A program made the position numbers and the translations under genes. Of a stretch of DNA of 64,000 nt, positions 1-7,991 are shown one piece after another. Origin of the DNA: Leptospirales bacterium. GTDB lineage: Bacteria > Spirochaetota > Leptospiria > Leptospirales > Leptonemataceae. A model generated the notes under the pieces. It was given only the letters and a program-made list of their open reading frames with translations. It made no database searches and was not told where the DNA came from. The stretch is taken from assembly GCA_019694685.1 (NCBI GenBank), contig JAIBBM010000010.1, positions 1-64,000 on the forward strand, written 5' to 3'. How positions within the stretch are numbered: the stretch's first letter is position 1; each line of letters opens with the position of its first letter.

Positions 1-327
1 ATCCTCGAAAAATCAAAGAGAGTTGTTATGGTCCCGGCCACCTTCCAGTGGGACGATGTGGGATCCTGGCTTTCTTTGCCGCGGATCCTGAAGGCAGACG
101 ATGCCGGAAACATCAATGTTTCGGAACGTGGAGTGATCACTGCCAATGATGCGGAGCGAAACATCGTTCTGGCGGATAAGAAGCTCATCGCACTTCTCGG
201 AGTCAAAGACCTCATCGTGGTAGAAACAGACGATGTTCTCTTTGTAGCGGACGAAAAGTCGATTGGACGCATAAAAGAACTGCTCCAGCATATGAATCAG
301 AATTCTAGTTTACAGAAACACCTGTAG
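1..327 (+). CDS. mannose-1-phosphate guanylyltransferase, C-terminal part (cut by window start)
   Basis: The reading frame is open from the first base and ends at the TAG at 325-327, so only the last 108 residues are present. The segment VVMVPATFQWDDVGSW is the conserved FxWxDVGSW region of ManC/GMP-type nucleotidyltransferases, which make GDP-mannose from mannose-1-phosphate and GTP in the cytoplasm. The C-terminal part (IVVETDDVLFVADE) also fits the family; no phosphomannose isomerase domain follows, so this is the short, monofunctional type. GDP-mannose would feed surface glycans, which suits the methyltransferases and ATP-grasp gene downstream. The family is clear; which nucleotide and sugar it prefers is inferred. 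Confidence 0.85.
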   Translation: MLEKSKRVVMVPATFQWDDVGSWLSLPRILKADDAGNINVSERGVITANDAERNIVLADKKLIALLGVKDLIVVETDDVLFVADEKSIGRIKELLQHMNQNSSLQKHL

Positions 328-344
328 CGGCAAAAGGGGATAGA

Positions 345-440
345 ATGCCTTCCGGAAGAAAAAGGAAGCGGATCAAAATCCGCACCCACAAGCGTAAGAA
401 AAAACGCAAAGCAAGCCGTCATAAGAAGAAAATCCGCTGA
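345..440 (+). CDS. 31-residue basic protein, AURKAIP1/COX24 (mS38/bS22-like) ribosomal type
   Basis: A short frame starts with ATG at 345, 17 bases after the preceding stop, with an AGGGGA ribosome-binding site 6 bases upstream. The product begins MPSGRKRKRIKIRTHKRKKK and is almost entirely Lys, Arg and His. It matches my memory of the tiny bacterial AURKAIP1/COX24-domain proteins of Bacteroidetes and spirochaetes (MPSGKKRKR..THKRKKR..RHKKK), homologous to the mitochondrial small-subunit protein mS38 and mycobacterial bS22. Its likely role is binding 16S rRNA in the small ribosomal subunit. It is easily missed because of its length. I am fairly confident of the family; position in the ribosome is by homology only. 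Confidence 0.75.
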   Translation: MPSGRKRKRIKIRTHKRKKKRKASRHKKKIR

Positions 441-478
441 GTGAACGGATTCTGAGAATCGTCCGACAATAATAACGG

Positions 479-1264
479 ATGCTTCTCAGAAATCCCGGAA
501 CCCCGCCCATTGACACGGCCAACTCCAACCGAATCCTGCTGAGCATGGTCGGCGTAAGCCTGCTCCTGATCTTCATGGATGTTCAGGCTGGAAAACAAAT
601 CAAAGACAGAGTAGAAGCGCTCCCGGACCAAATATCCAATCGGGTGGCTCCTGAAGTCAGGTCTCAGGTTGCGTCGATCCCGTCGCGCGCCGCGGCCCTG
701 GAGCAGCCTGTAAAGCAATCTGCCTCCGCGATTTTTGAAGGGGTTCAGAACCGCGTTCAATCTCACGCCCCTGCGGTGCAAAAAATCGATGCGAGCAGTC
801 TGGATTCTGTGCCCGAAAGTGTTATGCCTTCTGCTTCGCCTGATTCGCGTCTCAAAGTGACGGGAGGCGGCTGGGATCTCTACTTCGTTGCCTACAGCGA
901 CCGCGAATCCGTGATCAAGAAAGTCCATCGCACATGGCCACAAAGCCAGGTGGGCGTGCGAGCTCTGCTACAGTATCTACAAAAGGGTCCTTCTCCAAGA
1001 GAGCGAGGTTTGCTCAATCCATTTGACTCATCCGTGCGATTGATGTCGCACAATCTAAGCGAAGGTGTACTGACTCTAGAGTTTGATCCAAGCCTGCTTC
1101 GCATGGGCGCTCATGTGATTCGAGACCGCATGGATCAGGTGCTGTTCACTATGACGCAGTTCCCGGAAGTGCAGGGCGTGCGATTTGTGGTTCCTGGCGA
1201 AGACAGACCTTGTCTGAATAAGGTATTGAAGAAGCCTTCGCGCAAAGTCATGTCTTATCCTTGA
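479..1264 (+). CDS. membrane-anchored GerMN-domain protein
   Basis: The 261-residue product has a short cytoplasmic lead, one hydrophobic segment at about residues 20-36 (ILLSMVGVSLLLIFMDV), a low-complexity linker, then a C-terminal domain at about residues 135-250. That domain (DLYFVAYSDRESVIKKV, a GVRALLQYLQKGPSPRERGL segment, LTLEFDPSLLRMGA, QVLFTMTQFPEVQGVRFVV) has the layout of GerMN domains found in spore germination protein GerM and in lipoproteins of non-sporulating bacteria. Function in spirochaetes is unknown; a periplasmic envelope role is likely. It converges with and overlaps the methyltransferase gene on the other strand by 17 bases. Confidence 0.75.
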   Translation: MLLRNPGTPPIDTANSNRILLSMVGVSLLLIFMDVQAGKQIKDRVEALPDQISNRVAPEVRSQVASIPSRAAALEQPVKQSASAIFEGVQNRVQSHAPAVQKIDASSLDSVPESVMPSASPDSRLKVTGGGWDLYFVAYSDRESVIKKVHRTWPQSQVGVRALLQYLQKGPSPRERGLLNPFDSSVRLMSHNLSEGVLTLEFDPSLLRMGAHVIRDRMDQVLFTMTQFPEVQGVRFVVPGEDRPCLNKVLKKPSRKVMSYP

Positions 1265-2132
1265 TCGCGTAGAGCACCATCGCGGAAGTCATTGCAAAAT
1301 CTCCGAGCGCGATTTTGCTCATCGCGTGATAGCTGCTCATTCTGATCCATTTCAAATAGTCAGAAGGCTTTTGAAACGATCCGCGGGATTTGAGGATCTT
1401 GGGCAACAAACCGAATTCGACTCCGGGAAAAAAAACAACGCGAGAGAATCCATGGCGGCGAAGTAGTTCCGTTAGGTTGTTTCGCGAAAAGTAAAAAAGG
1501 TGACCTGGCAAATAGTAGTGATATGAGTCCTTCTCTTTGACTGCCTGTTGTCCGGCAAAGTTAGCGGTCTGGACTACGAGCAATCCGTTTGGACGGATGA
1601 TTTGTGAAAGACTCTCGATCGCAGAGACTGGATCCTCCAGGTGTTCGATCACTTCAATCATGGTGACCACATCAAATGAGCCTCGTGGAAATAGATGGTC
1701 CGTGATTCTGCCCTGTTTTGCGTCGAGTCCGCGCTTTCTCGCTTCTGCCACGGCGTGTTTTGAGATATCGAGACCCTTCGCGCTGTATCCTGAAGCCCTG
1801 GCCTCGAGTGCAAGGCCGCCATATGCGCACCCTACATCGAGAAAATCTGCAGGCGCCGGGACGAATTCTGCGATACGCTTCAGGCGAGCTCGCCAGACGT
1901 AGGCTTCGTATTTTTCATTTTTGCGTTCGTCTTTGTAGCTGTATTCGCTCTTGCCACTGTAATAGTCTTCGTCGTACATCTGATCGATCTGTGGCAAAAC
2001 GCTTTGCCTTTCGAGACCGCAACGGCTGCAACGAACAATGTCAAATTCAGGACGGAAGCGCTTGATCGTATAACGGTAGATCATAGGCCCTCCACATAGA
2101 GGGCACAGTAGTTGCTGGCTAGTTGCTTGCAT
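1248..2132 (-). CDS. zinc-ribbon class I SAM-dependent methyltransferase
   Basis: The protein opens with a zinc-ribbon (CPLCGG ... CSRCGL), then a Rossmann methyltransferase core: motif I FLDVGCAYGGLALEA, an acidic loop after beta 2 (AKGLDIS), and motif IV-like FDVVTMIEVIEHLEDP. This architecture (zinc ribbon plus Methyltransf_23) is common in surface-polysaccharide and natural-product clusters, acting on sugar or small-molecule O/N/C positions. I start it at the ATG at 2132 (MQATSQQLLCPLCGG), which overlaps the upstream gene's end by 14 bases; an in-frame TTG at 2168 would add 12 residues. It is the last gene of a three-gene minus-strand operon with the methyltransferase and ATP-grasp genes. 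Substrate unknown. Confidence 0.85.
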   Translation of the reverse strand: MQATSQQLLCPLCGGPMIYRYTIKRFRPEFDIVRCSRCGLERQSVLPQIDQMYDEDYYSGKSEYSYKDERKNEKYEAYVWRARLKRIAEFVPAPADFLDVGCAYGGLALEARASGYSAKGLDISKHAVAEARKRGLDAKQGRITDHLFPRGSFDVVTMIEVIEHLEDPVSAIESLSQIIRPNGLLVVQTANFAGQQAVKEKDSYHYYLPGHLFYFSRNNLTELLRRHGFSRVVFFPGVEFGLLPKILKSRGSFQKPSDYLKWIRMSSYHAMSKIALGDFAMTSAMVLYAIKDKT

Positions 2133-2781
2133 CGAAGATCCAGTGGCAGACGCGATATTTGCTTCCAACCGGGATTCTTTCTACATAACCCAGCGAAACG
2201 TCTGCGAAATAGTCCTTCAACAGATCCATTGCTTCCGGACGAGTGTACGTTTTGAGATTCGCCCCGTCCATGTCAGGATTGTTTTTGAAATGGGTATCGC
2301 GATGAGATCGGAGTGTGCCCAGGAATCTTCCGCCCTGCTTTAGAATTCGCATCACTTCTTTGAGCATGCTTGCAATCATTTCGTCCGGATTGTAGTGAAG
2401 CACACCCCAGGCGATCACAGTATCCAGGCTCTCTTCTGGCAGAGGAATCTCGAAATGATTCTTCTTGAGCATACGCGCATCCAGTGGATGAAAGAGGGCA
2501 TAGCGAAACCTTTTTCTGCACAGTTCTAGAGCGGTTTCGCTTACATCTGTGGCGTGAATGGCGCTGTATCCACAATCTCGCAAGAGGGAGATATGTCTGC
2601 CGCTTCCGCAGCCAAGATCTAATCCGCTCTGTCCCGGATGCTTCTTCAGAAGACGCACCAGGTTTTCATCTGGATAATCCTGAACGGATCTGCTTCTGCC
2701 GTAGTGTCTATCCCAGGCGCTGCGATTGGGAAGCACATCCGGAACGGAAATGGGTGGCACGTTAAGCGCTTTTGTATTCAA
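2119..2781 (-). CDS. class I SAM-dependent methyltransferase
   Basis: Motif I is GLDLGCGSGRHISLL, followed by the beta-2 acid (ATDVSE) and motif IV DTVIAWGVLHYNPDE, so this is a Methyltransf_11/25-type enzyme of about 220 residues. The frame stays open to an ATG at 2883, but that would overlap the ATP-grasp gene by about 120 bases. A TTG at 2781 preceded by AGGAA at good spacing, inside the last codons of the ATP-grasp gene, is the likelier start; a GTG at 2760 is the other candidate but lacks a ribosome-binding site. It is the middle gene of the minus-strand trio and probably modifies a product of the same pathway. Confidence 0.85.
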   Translation of the reverse strand: MNTKALNVPPISVPDVLPNRSAWDRHYGRSRSVQDYPDENLVRLLKKHPGQSGLDLGCGSGRHISLLRDCGYSAIHATDVSETALELCRKRFRYALFHPLDARMLKKNHFEIPLPEESLDTVIAWGVLHYNPDEMIASMLKEVMRILKQGGRFLGTLRSHRDTHFKNNPDMDGANLKTYTRPEAMDLLKDYFADVSLGYVERIPVGSKYRVCHWIFDASN

Positions 2782-3940
2782 TGTTTGTTTCCTGTGCGGC
2801 TTTGTCCGCGAGTGTGATGAGGGTTTCGATTTCAGATGTTCCTCCCCTGAGCCCGATGGCGGCCAGTCTATGAAGATTGCCATGTTTGAGATCTGTTCTC
2901 GTGCCGGGTGCTATGAGCTTTTTTTCAAAGGCAAACTCTTTGCATGACTTGAGCCATTTGGGGAATTCAAGTCCAATGAGTTGTCCTTCTGCCGGCATCA
3001 GGTAGCGAATGACCGCCGCCCGATCTGCTAGATTTAGTTCAGGCATGGAGTCTTCTGTCAAAAGTCGAATGAACCATTTGAAATAGTCCGTGCCTGTGGC
3101 TGTGCTGAATGCAAAATCGGCCAGAAATTCGCCGCCTGTTTCGGGTGCCGATTCTACCAGATAGATGCTTTCATCTTCCGTTACAATGAATTCGCTTACG
3201 AGAGGAGAGGTGCGAAGGCCGGAAACTTCCACAATCTTCGCACAAATCTGATCGATCTTCTCTTTTGTCTGAGATGAGATCAATGCCGGATAACGGTGCA
3301 TGATTTCTGCAAAATGGGGAGGGGATTGAGATATCCGTTTTGAAGTGAGAAGTAGAGTACGGTAGCTGCCGCGATGACTTGCACCGAGTACAGTAACTTC
3401 CGTTCCGCTTACGAGCTCTTCAATCAACCAGCCTTCTTCCTGCCTGCCTGCGAATCTGATTCTATCTTTGCGTGTTTCCAGGATTTCGATTCCGAGTTTG
3501 CCGTGTCCTGCGACCGGCCGCGCAATGAGTCGCATGTCTTTCTTGATGCGCGCGATCTGCGAAGCCTGGAATCTTCTCGGAACCAGAATGCCTGCCTCTT
3601 CTAGAATGGATTTATACGCGCTCTTGTTCTGAAAGAATCGGACTGCTTGAACTCCGGGCCCCTGGAGGCCCAGGTGATCGGACAGAGCCGCGCTGGAAAT
3701 GAGCGCCTTTCCATAGGATCGAGCAACGATGGCCACAGGATCTCCGGCAATCGCCTCGAGCTTTCTGCGAATCGAGGCCGGTCGAAGGATGCTTCTCTGG
3801 ATCCTCTCATGAGCATACTCGAACCCGGGCGCATCCAGGTTTTTGTCTACCGCCACGACCATGTAGCCCATGGCTCTGGCGGCCTCAATCAGCGGGATCT
3901 GGTGAACGCCCGCGCCCAGAGATACAAATAAGTCCTGCAT
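2762..3940 (-). CDS. ATP-grasp domain enzyme
   Basis: The 392-residue protein begins like carbamoyl-phosphate synthase/PylC-type ATP-grasp enzymes: a pre-ATP-grasp Rossmann part (LFVSLGAGVHQIPLIEAARA, VVAVDKNLDAPGFEYAHE), then the ATP-binding fold (KSAYKSILEEAGILVPRRF, RPVAGHGKLGIEIL, WLIEELVSGTEVTVLGASH) and a metal-site stretch SEFIVTEDESIYLVESAPETGGEF. Such enzymes ligate a carboxylate, through an acyl-phosphate, to an amine or thiol. It is the first gene of an operon with two methyltransferases that overlap it in series. This suggests a small peptide-like or amidated sugar product, but the substrate cannot be read from sequence. Start ATG at 3940. Confidence 0.85.
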   Translation of the reverse strand: MQDLFVSLGAGVHQIPLIEAARAMGYMVVAVDKNLDAPGFEYAHERIQRSILRPASIRRKLEAIAGDPVAIVARSYGKALISSAALSDHLGLQGPGVQAVRFFQNKSAYKSILEEAGILVPRRFQASQIARIKKDMRLIARPVAGHGKLGIEILETRKDRIRFAGRQEEGWLIEELVSGTEVTVLGASHRGSYRTLLLTSKRISQSPPHFAEIMHRYPALISSQTKEKIDQICAKIVEVSGLRTSPLVSEFIVTEDESIYLVESAPETGGEFLADFAFSTATGTDYFKWFIRLLTEDSMPELNLADRAAVIRYLMPAEGQLIGLEFPKWLKSCKEFAFEKKLIAPGTRTDLKHGNLHRLAAIGLRGGTSEIETLITLADKAAQETNIEYKSA

Positions 3941-4019
3941 CTAATTAAGCTTCGGCGCGGAGACATAAAAATGTAGGCAAAATGATTCAGATCGGGCGTA
4001 GAATGCCGATTTCTTAGCT

Positions 4020-4880
4020 ATGCTTCGCGGACTTTACACCGGTTCATCCGGTATGATCATGAACCAGTACAAGCTGGATGTCATTTCAAACAATCTGGCA
4101 AACGTGGATAAGACAGGCTTCAAGGCGGATGAAGCGATCTTCAAATCGTTTCCCGAGATGGTGCTCCATCGCACACGCGAAGACGGTCTCGGATATACTC
4201 CGGCGGGCAGTTTCGATCTGGCTCCAACGGTTGGCAAACTGGGTCTTGGTTCTGAATTCAACGAAAGCTTCACGCGATTCGAGCAGGGTGCAGCCAAACA
4301 GACAGGCAACCCTATGGATTTCATGATTGATGATCGTGGCAATGAGAGACCTTCCTTCTTTGTGGTTCGCACGGATAAAGGCGATCGGCTGACTCGCGGT
4401 GGTTCTTTTATTCTGGATCGAGAAGGCTTCCTGGTAAATCCGGATGGGCATCCTTTGATGGGTGAGAACGGGCCGATTAAAGTTGCAAAATTTAACTTTT
4501 TAGTAAAAGAAAACGGAGAGGTCTGGATCAATCAAGCTGTTGGAAACGAGCCTGGCGCTGGAGCCAATGAAACTTCGAATCAATGGCAGAACCCTGTTCT
4601 CCTGGACAAAATCAAAGTGCGCACTGTTGAGTTTCCTCGCGAGCTGAAGAAAGAAGGGAACGGTTTCTATGAGGACACGCCTGAATCCGGCCCGATGGTT
4701 GTCCCTCAAGAACGCAATGATCCAACTCTATTGCAGGGCTTCGTAGAAGCGTCTAACGTGAACCTGGTTTCACAAATGGTGCAGATGATTGAAGTACAGC
4801 GTCAGTATGAGGCAAACCAGAAATCAGTGACCACGCATGATCAATTGCTGGGTCGCTTGATCAATGAAGTGGCTCGTTAG
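4020..4880 (+). CDS. flgF: flagellar basal-body rod protein, FlgF/FlgG family
   Basis: The N-terminus [20 protein letters not shown] followed by [15 protein letters not shown] is the conserved flagellar rod/hook N-terminal helix. The C-terminus ([20 protein letters not shown], then [13 protein letters not shown]) is the matching C-terminal helix. At 286 residues it fits FlgF/FlhO, the proximal or distal rod component of the periplasmic flagellum, exported by the flagellar type III system without a cleaved signal. In many spirochaetes flgF sits next to flgG; here it stands alone, flanked by an unrelated minus-strand operon and a lipoprotein, so FlgF versus a second FlgG copy is judged only from length and sequence feel. 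Confidence 0.82.
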   Translation: MLRGLYTGSSGMIMNQYKLDVISNNLANVDKTGFKADEAIFKSFPEMVLHRTREDGLGYTPAGSFDLAPTVGKLGLGSEFNESFTRFEQGAAKQTGNPMDFMIDDRGNERPSFFVVRTDKGDRLTRGGSFILDREGFLVNPDGHPLMGENGPIKVAKFNFLVKENGEVWINQAVGNEPGAGANETSNQWQNPVLLDKIKVRTVEFPRELKKEGNGFYEDTPESGPMVVPQERNDPTLLQGFVEASNVNLVSQMVQMIEVQRQYEANQKSVTTHDQLLGRLINEVAR

Positions 4881-4940
4881 CGATTTGCTTCGGTTTTTAT
4901 CTTGACGACTCCGCGGTCCTGACCGCCATTCTTCATCGGA

Positions 4941-5366
4941 ATGAAGAAGAGTTTTCTTGTTTGCGCTGTCTGGGTCCTGGCCTTGAGTCTCGAAGGCGGA
5001 TGCATTCAATCGCCTTCCCCGAGCGCGAACCCGGATGCTGTCATCTTGCTTCTGTTCGGTTCGGTGGCCACAGTGCGTCCAGTGCAGGCCACGTGCAACA
5101 GAACTAACTTTCAGTGCTTTGAATACAATACTGGTTTTACCGGGAGCCAAATGACTGCAGACTGCGCGAGTATGTTTCTTGGAGTACTGAGCGCGTCGGG
5201 ATGCCCGACTTCCAGTCGCCTGGGGAGTTGCTACATTACAAACCGCGGATATGCTACCAATGCGTTTGGAACAACAGCAGCGTTGCGCTTTGAGACTCCG
5301 GCGTGGGCATTCGGGACTGCGCAGGGGACCTGTAGTGCGTATGGCGGCACGTTCGCACAGAATTGA
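4941..5366 (+). CDS. cysteine-containing predicted lipoprotein, unknown function
   Basis: The 141-residue product has a short signal peptide ending in a spirochaete-style lipobox (LSLEGGC, Cys21). The mature part carries about seven further cysteines, suggesting disulfides in the periplasm or at the surface. I recognise no domain. A Ser/Pro-rich spacer directly after the lipid Cys and a hydrophobic stretch VILLLFGSVATV are visible. The pattern (short lipoprotein with SLLLLGL/ILLLFG motif after the spacer) resembles the lipoprotein at 14723, hinting at a paralogous family. It ends 35 bases before the convergent response-regulator gene. Confidence 0.68.
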   Translation: MKKSFLVCAVWVLALSLEGGCIQSPSPSANPDAVILLLFGSVATVRPVQATCNRTNFQCFEYNTGFTGSQMTADCASMFLGVLSASGCPTSSRLGSCYITNRGYATNAFGTTAALRFETPAWAFGTAQGTCSAYGGTFAQN

Positions 5367-5400
5367 TCTTTCTGATTTATTTGCCGAGGAGCATTCTTTC

Positions 5401-6036
5401 TCAGGAAATCAGTCCGCGCGCGCGTCCTTTCTCAATGGCTCCTGATTTGCTTCGGACTTCGAGTTTACGGTACGTGTTTTCTGTATAGTTTTTCAGAGTA
5501 TTGATGGATATTCCCAGCTTATGCGCGGCTTCCGCGTAGGTAAGTCCCATGCTCAAGAGCTGCAACACACGGCGTTCCTGTTGCGTCAAGAGTCCGTCTG
5601 CCCTCGTCGATGGTGGTGCGAAATGACCCAGAAGTGCTCTTGCCATTCGCGCGGTGATCGGTGCTCCGCCCAGATGAACACTTCGGATTTCAGCGAGTAA
5701 CAGTTCGGGGGAAGTGTCTTTTAAAAGAAATCCGTTTGCGCCGGCTTCCATGGCATGAATCAAGCGCGTTTCATCTTCAAATGCGGTGAAGATAAGCACC
5801 TTCATATCGCGAAGTGCCTCGCTGGATTTCAGACGACGAAGAACAGACAATGCGTTTTGATCCGGAAGCTCAAAATCTAGCAAGAGCACGTCTGCCGCTT
5901 TATGAACGTCGCGAAAGAAATCTGCTCCTGTGGAATAAGCTCCTAGAAGTTGGAAATCCGAATTCGAGGCGAACATCTCTGCGAGAGTCCTGGTGATGTT
6001 TGGATCATCTTCGAGTATCAGGATTCGAATCGCCAT
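5401..6036 (-). CDS. NarL/FixJ-family response regulator
   Basis: The receiver domain (residues 1-120) shows the acidic pair LEDDPN, the phospho-acceptor Asp in DVLLLDFELPDQ, a Thr in LIFTAF and the KD pair in GANGFLLKDTSPELL. The C-terminal LuxR-type helix-turn-helix (about residues 150-211) is LTQQERRVLQLLSMGLTYAE and continues into AHKLGISINTLKNYTENTYRKL. It is encoded 8 bases after the histidine kinase gene and surely forms its cognate partner. A GGGG/CCCC-type inverted repeat lies about 33 bases upstream of its start, inside the kinase 3' end, and could be an autoregulatory site. Targets unknown. Confidence 0.93.
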   Translation of the reverse strand: MAIRILILEDDPNITRTLAEMFASNSDFQLLGAYSTGADFFRDVHKAADVLLLDFELPDQNALSVLRRLKSSEALRDMKVLIFTAFEDETRLIHAMEAGANGFLLKDTSPELLLAEIRSVHLGGAPITARMARALLGHFAPPSTRADGLLTQQERRVLQLLSMGLTYAEAAHKLGISINTLKNYTENTYRKLEVRSKSGAIEKGRARGLIS

Positions 6037-6044
6037 ACCTATTC

Positions 6045-7868
6045 TTAATGCAGGACGCCCCTCGCGTCAAGGGGGAGAAATGCCCCCGCTTCCGAAATAT
6101 GGAGCACTACCGCCGTGCCTTTGCCCGACCGTGAAACAATGCGAAGGTGCGCGCCAATCGTTTGCGCTCGTTCGCGTACTCCAGTCATCCCGTTGCCCGG
6201 CTTATTCACATCAAACCCCTGGCCATTGTCAGCAACAATGAGTGTTACTTTATCGTGTCTGCGTTTCAGGCGAATGATAAGGGTGGTTGCATTCGCATGC
6301 CTCAAACAATTAGTAATGCTCTCAAGAAAAATGCGATGCAGATGAAATGCGCTGACCACTGGAAGCGCCACTTCATCGATAGAAGCTTCCACACGCACTC
6401 CTGGCATTTCAATTTCTCTTAGAAAAGAGCGAATCTGCGACGAAAGATCAAAGTCTGGATCGAGTGCGTTGATATGAACCAGATCTCTCAACCGTGAAAG
6501 CATTCTGCTCAATCTCGGCAGGATGCTGTCGTGCTCGTGATCTTTCCGTAATTCGAAAATGAGTGCGGAAAGATCTGATCCAATTACATCGTGCAGTTCC
6601 CGGTTGATTCGGTGTTTTTCTTCTCTCAGCGCCTGCTCATTTCGCATGCGAAGCTCATCCTTCGCTGCCATCGTTTTGCGAAGAGCGTTGCGAAGAGTCT
6701 GGAATCGATCAGAGAGCGCCACTGAAAACAAAACGCTACTCAGCAGGATCGCCAGAGGCAGGCCAGCGGCAAAGATATGGAGAGAGAATGGGCCCGTCTT
6801 TATGAAGGTCAAAAATCGGCTAATGACGAACGTAAATGCGAATGCAAGAAGTGGAAGAAACGCTACAAAAAAGAATCTCGCTGGCCCAAAACCGGCCCGG
6901 TGACGAATGATCGCGAGCCAGAACACCAACACACAAACGGCAACTGCAAAGTAAGACGAATAGCGGATCGACACACGCAGTGGTATGACAAAGGACAGAA
7001 GTGCGAACAACGCAAGTCCAGCGATGAAATACCGAATCACACTTCTGGGTAAGCCCTTGCCGATGTGAAGAAAGTCAGCGCTGAAGAGTATGATCGCGAC
7101 GCTGGTCAACATTCCCAGGGGCGCCGTTAGAGAAAGATCCAGCATCGGGTAACCGCTTAGAAACCACTCATACGTATACCCGGATCCGTTGAGCACGAGT
7201 AATACCGTGAGGATTTGAAAGACTCCGTAGGAAAGATAGCTACGATCACGAATGGCCGCGAAGAGCACGAGATTGAAGATTGCCAGAGAGAACTGACCGC
7301 CCATGGCCAGGCCAATCAACATATCAGAAGTGAGCTGATTGTTACGCAACTCTTCTTCTGACTGAATCGATGGTGCGAATCGAACAGGTGTGATTCCTTT
7401 TACGCGAAGATAAACCGTGGCTGCGTTCTTCGTGCGAGGAAGGCGAAAGGCGATGTCAGTTGTTCTTACATCGCGTTTCCCGATCATTCCCGACTGCATT
7501 TGTCTGACGAGAGACCCGTCTGTTGCGACGTAGATAGAGGCATCGTACATTCTGAAATTGAACATACTCAGAAAATATACCTGATCTTCTGGAACTCCCG
7601 CGCAATCATATGAAAAGCGGAACCACCAGACGCTGTCTGTGAAGCCATGATGGACGGTCTTTGAACCAACATTGTGAAATGTCTGGCTCTGTACATCTGC
7701 GAAAGCCAGGGAGCCGCTCGTATCTTCGAATTCCTCCAGACGTTCTCCAATGTAGGTGCGTCCCACGAGCGAGTTCAGGCGAATGGGGTTTGCAGCTTCT
7801 ATCCCCGAACAGAGGAAACAGAGAAGAATCGAATATCGCGCGATGAAAGCGCGAGAGGTTCCGTTCAA
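6045..7868 (-). CDS. 7TMR-DISM sensor histidine kinase (NarL/NarX-type HisKA_3)
   Basis: Domains in order: signal peptide (LLCFLCSGIEAANP), an extracellular 7TMR-DISMED2-type beta domain up to about residue 170, seven membrane spans (roughly residues 180-390), a short coiled coil, a HisKA_3 dimerisation helix with the phospho-acceptor in REEKHRINRELHDVIGSDLS, and an HATPase domain (ITNCLRHANATT; ADNGQGFD; GNGMTGVRERA). It should sense a periplasmic ligand, possibly carbohydrate, and phosphorylate the regulator encoded 8 bases downstream. I favour the TTG at 7868, preceded by GAGGG, which gives a clean signal peptide; ATGs at 7940 and 7967 would add a non-hydrophobic leader and run nearly into the divergent GGDEF gene. 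Confidence 0.9.
   Translation of the reverse strand: MNGTSRAFIARYSILLCFLCSGIEAANPIRLNSLVGRTYIGERLEEFEDTSGSLAFADVQSQTFHNVGSKTVHHGFTDSVWWFRFSYDCAGVPEDQVYFLSMFNFRMYDASIYVATDGSLVRQMQSGMIGKRDVRTTDIAFRLPRTKNAATVYLRVKGITPVRFAPSIQSEEELRNNQLTSDMLIGLAMGGQFSLAIFNLVLFAAIRDRSYLSYGVFQILTVLLVLNGSGYTYEWFLSGYPMLDLSLTAPLGMLTSVAIILFSADFLHIGKGLPRSVIRYFIAGLALFALLSFVIPLRVSIRYSSYFAVAVCVLVFWLAIIRHRAGFGPARFFFVAFLPLLAFAFTFVISRFLTFIKTGPFSLHIFAAGLPLAILLSSVLFSVALSDRFQTLRNALRKTMAAKDELRMRNEQALREEKHRINRELHDVIGSDLSALIFELRKDHEHDSILPRLSRMLSRLRDLVHINALDPDFDLSSQIRSFLREIEMPGVRVEASIDEVALPVVSAFHLHRIFLESITNCLRHANATTLIIRLKRRHDKVTLIVADNGQGFDVNKPGNGMTGVRERAQTIGAHLRIVSRSGKGTAVVLHISEAGAFLPLDARGVLH
6069..6088 (-). promoter_or_regulatory. 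GGGG-n-CCCC inverted repeat, copy 1
   Basis: Read on the minus strand, this stretch carries GGGGGCATTTCTCCCCCTTG. It is nearly the same as the copy at 7933-7951 (GGGGACATTCTCCCCCTTG). It lies in the last codons of the kinase gene, about 33 bases before the response-regulator start, so it is both coding and a candidate operator. The shared CTCCCCCTTG core is longer than chance would easily give. Confidence 0.35.
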
Positions 7869-7932
7869 ATGGCCCTCGCCATAGGCGAGAGTGTTTTTTG
7901 CTGTGATTCTGTCACTCGTTTCGCAGGATGCA

Positions 7933-7951
7933 GGGGACATTCTCCCCCTTG
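7933..7951 (+). promoter_or_regulatory. GGGG-n-CCCC inverted repeat, copy 2
   Basis: The sequence GGGGACATTCTCCCCCTTG sits in the divergent region between the sensor kinase and the PAS-GGDEF gene, about 40 bases before the latter's ATG. GGGGA and TCCCC form the arms. Its position between two divergent signalling genes and its match to the copies at 6069 and 8898 make it a candidate binding site for the response regulator at 5401-6036. Confidence 0.4.
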
Positions 7952-7991
7952 CGTGCGATGAGCCCATGTGTTACAGTACAAACTGAAGTCG

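Noticed and set aside
419..943. A 174-codon minus-strand open frame
   Set aside because: Antisense to the GerMN gene and runs over the basic-protein gene end; no supporting ribosome-binding site or motif.
2119..2883. Start of the methyltransferase at ATG 2883
   Set aside because: It would overlap the ATP-grasp gene by about 120 bases and add a low-complexity leader; TTG 2781 has an AGGAA site and fits gene order.
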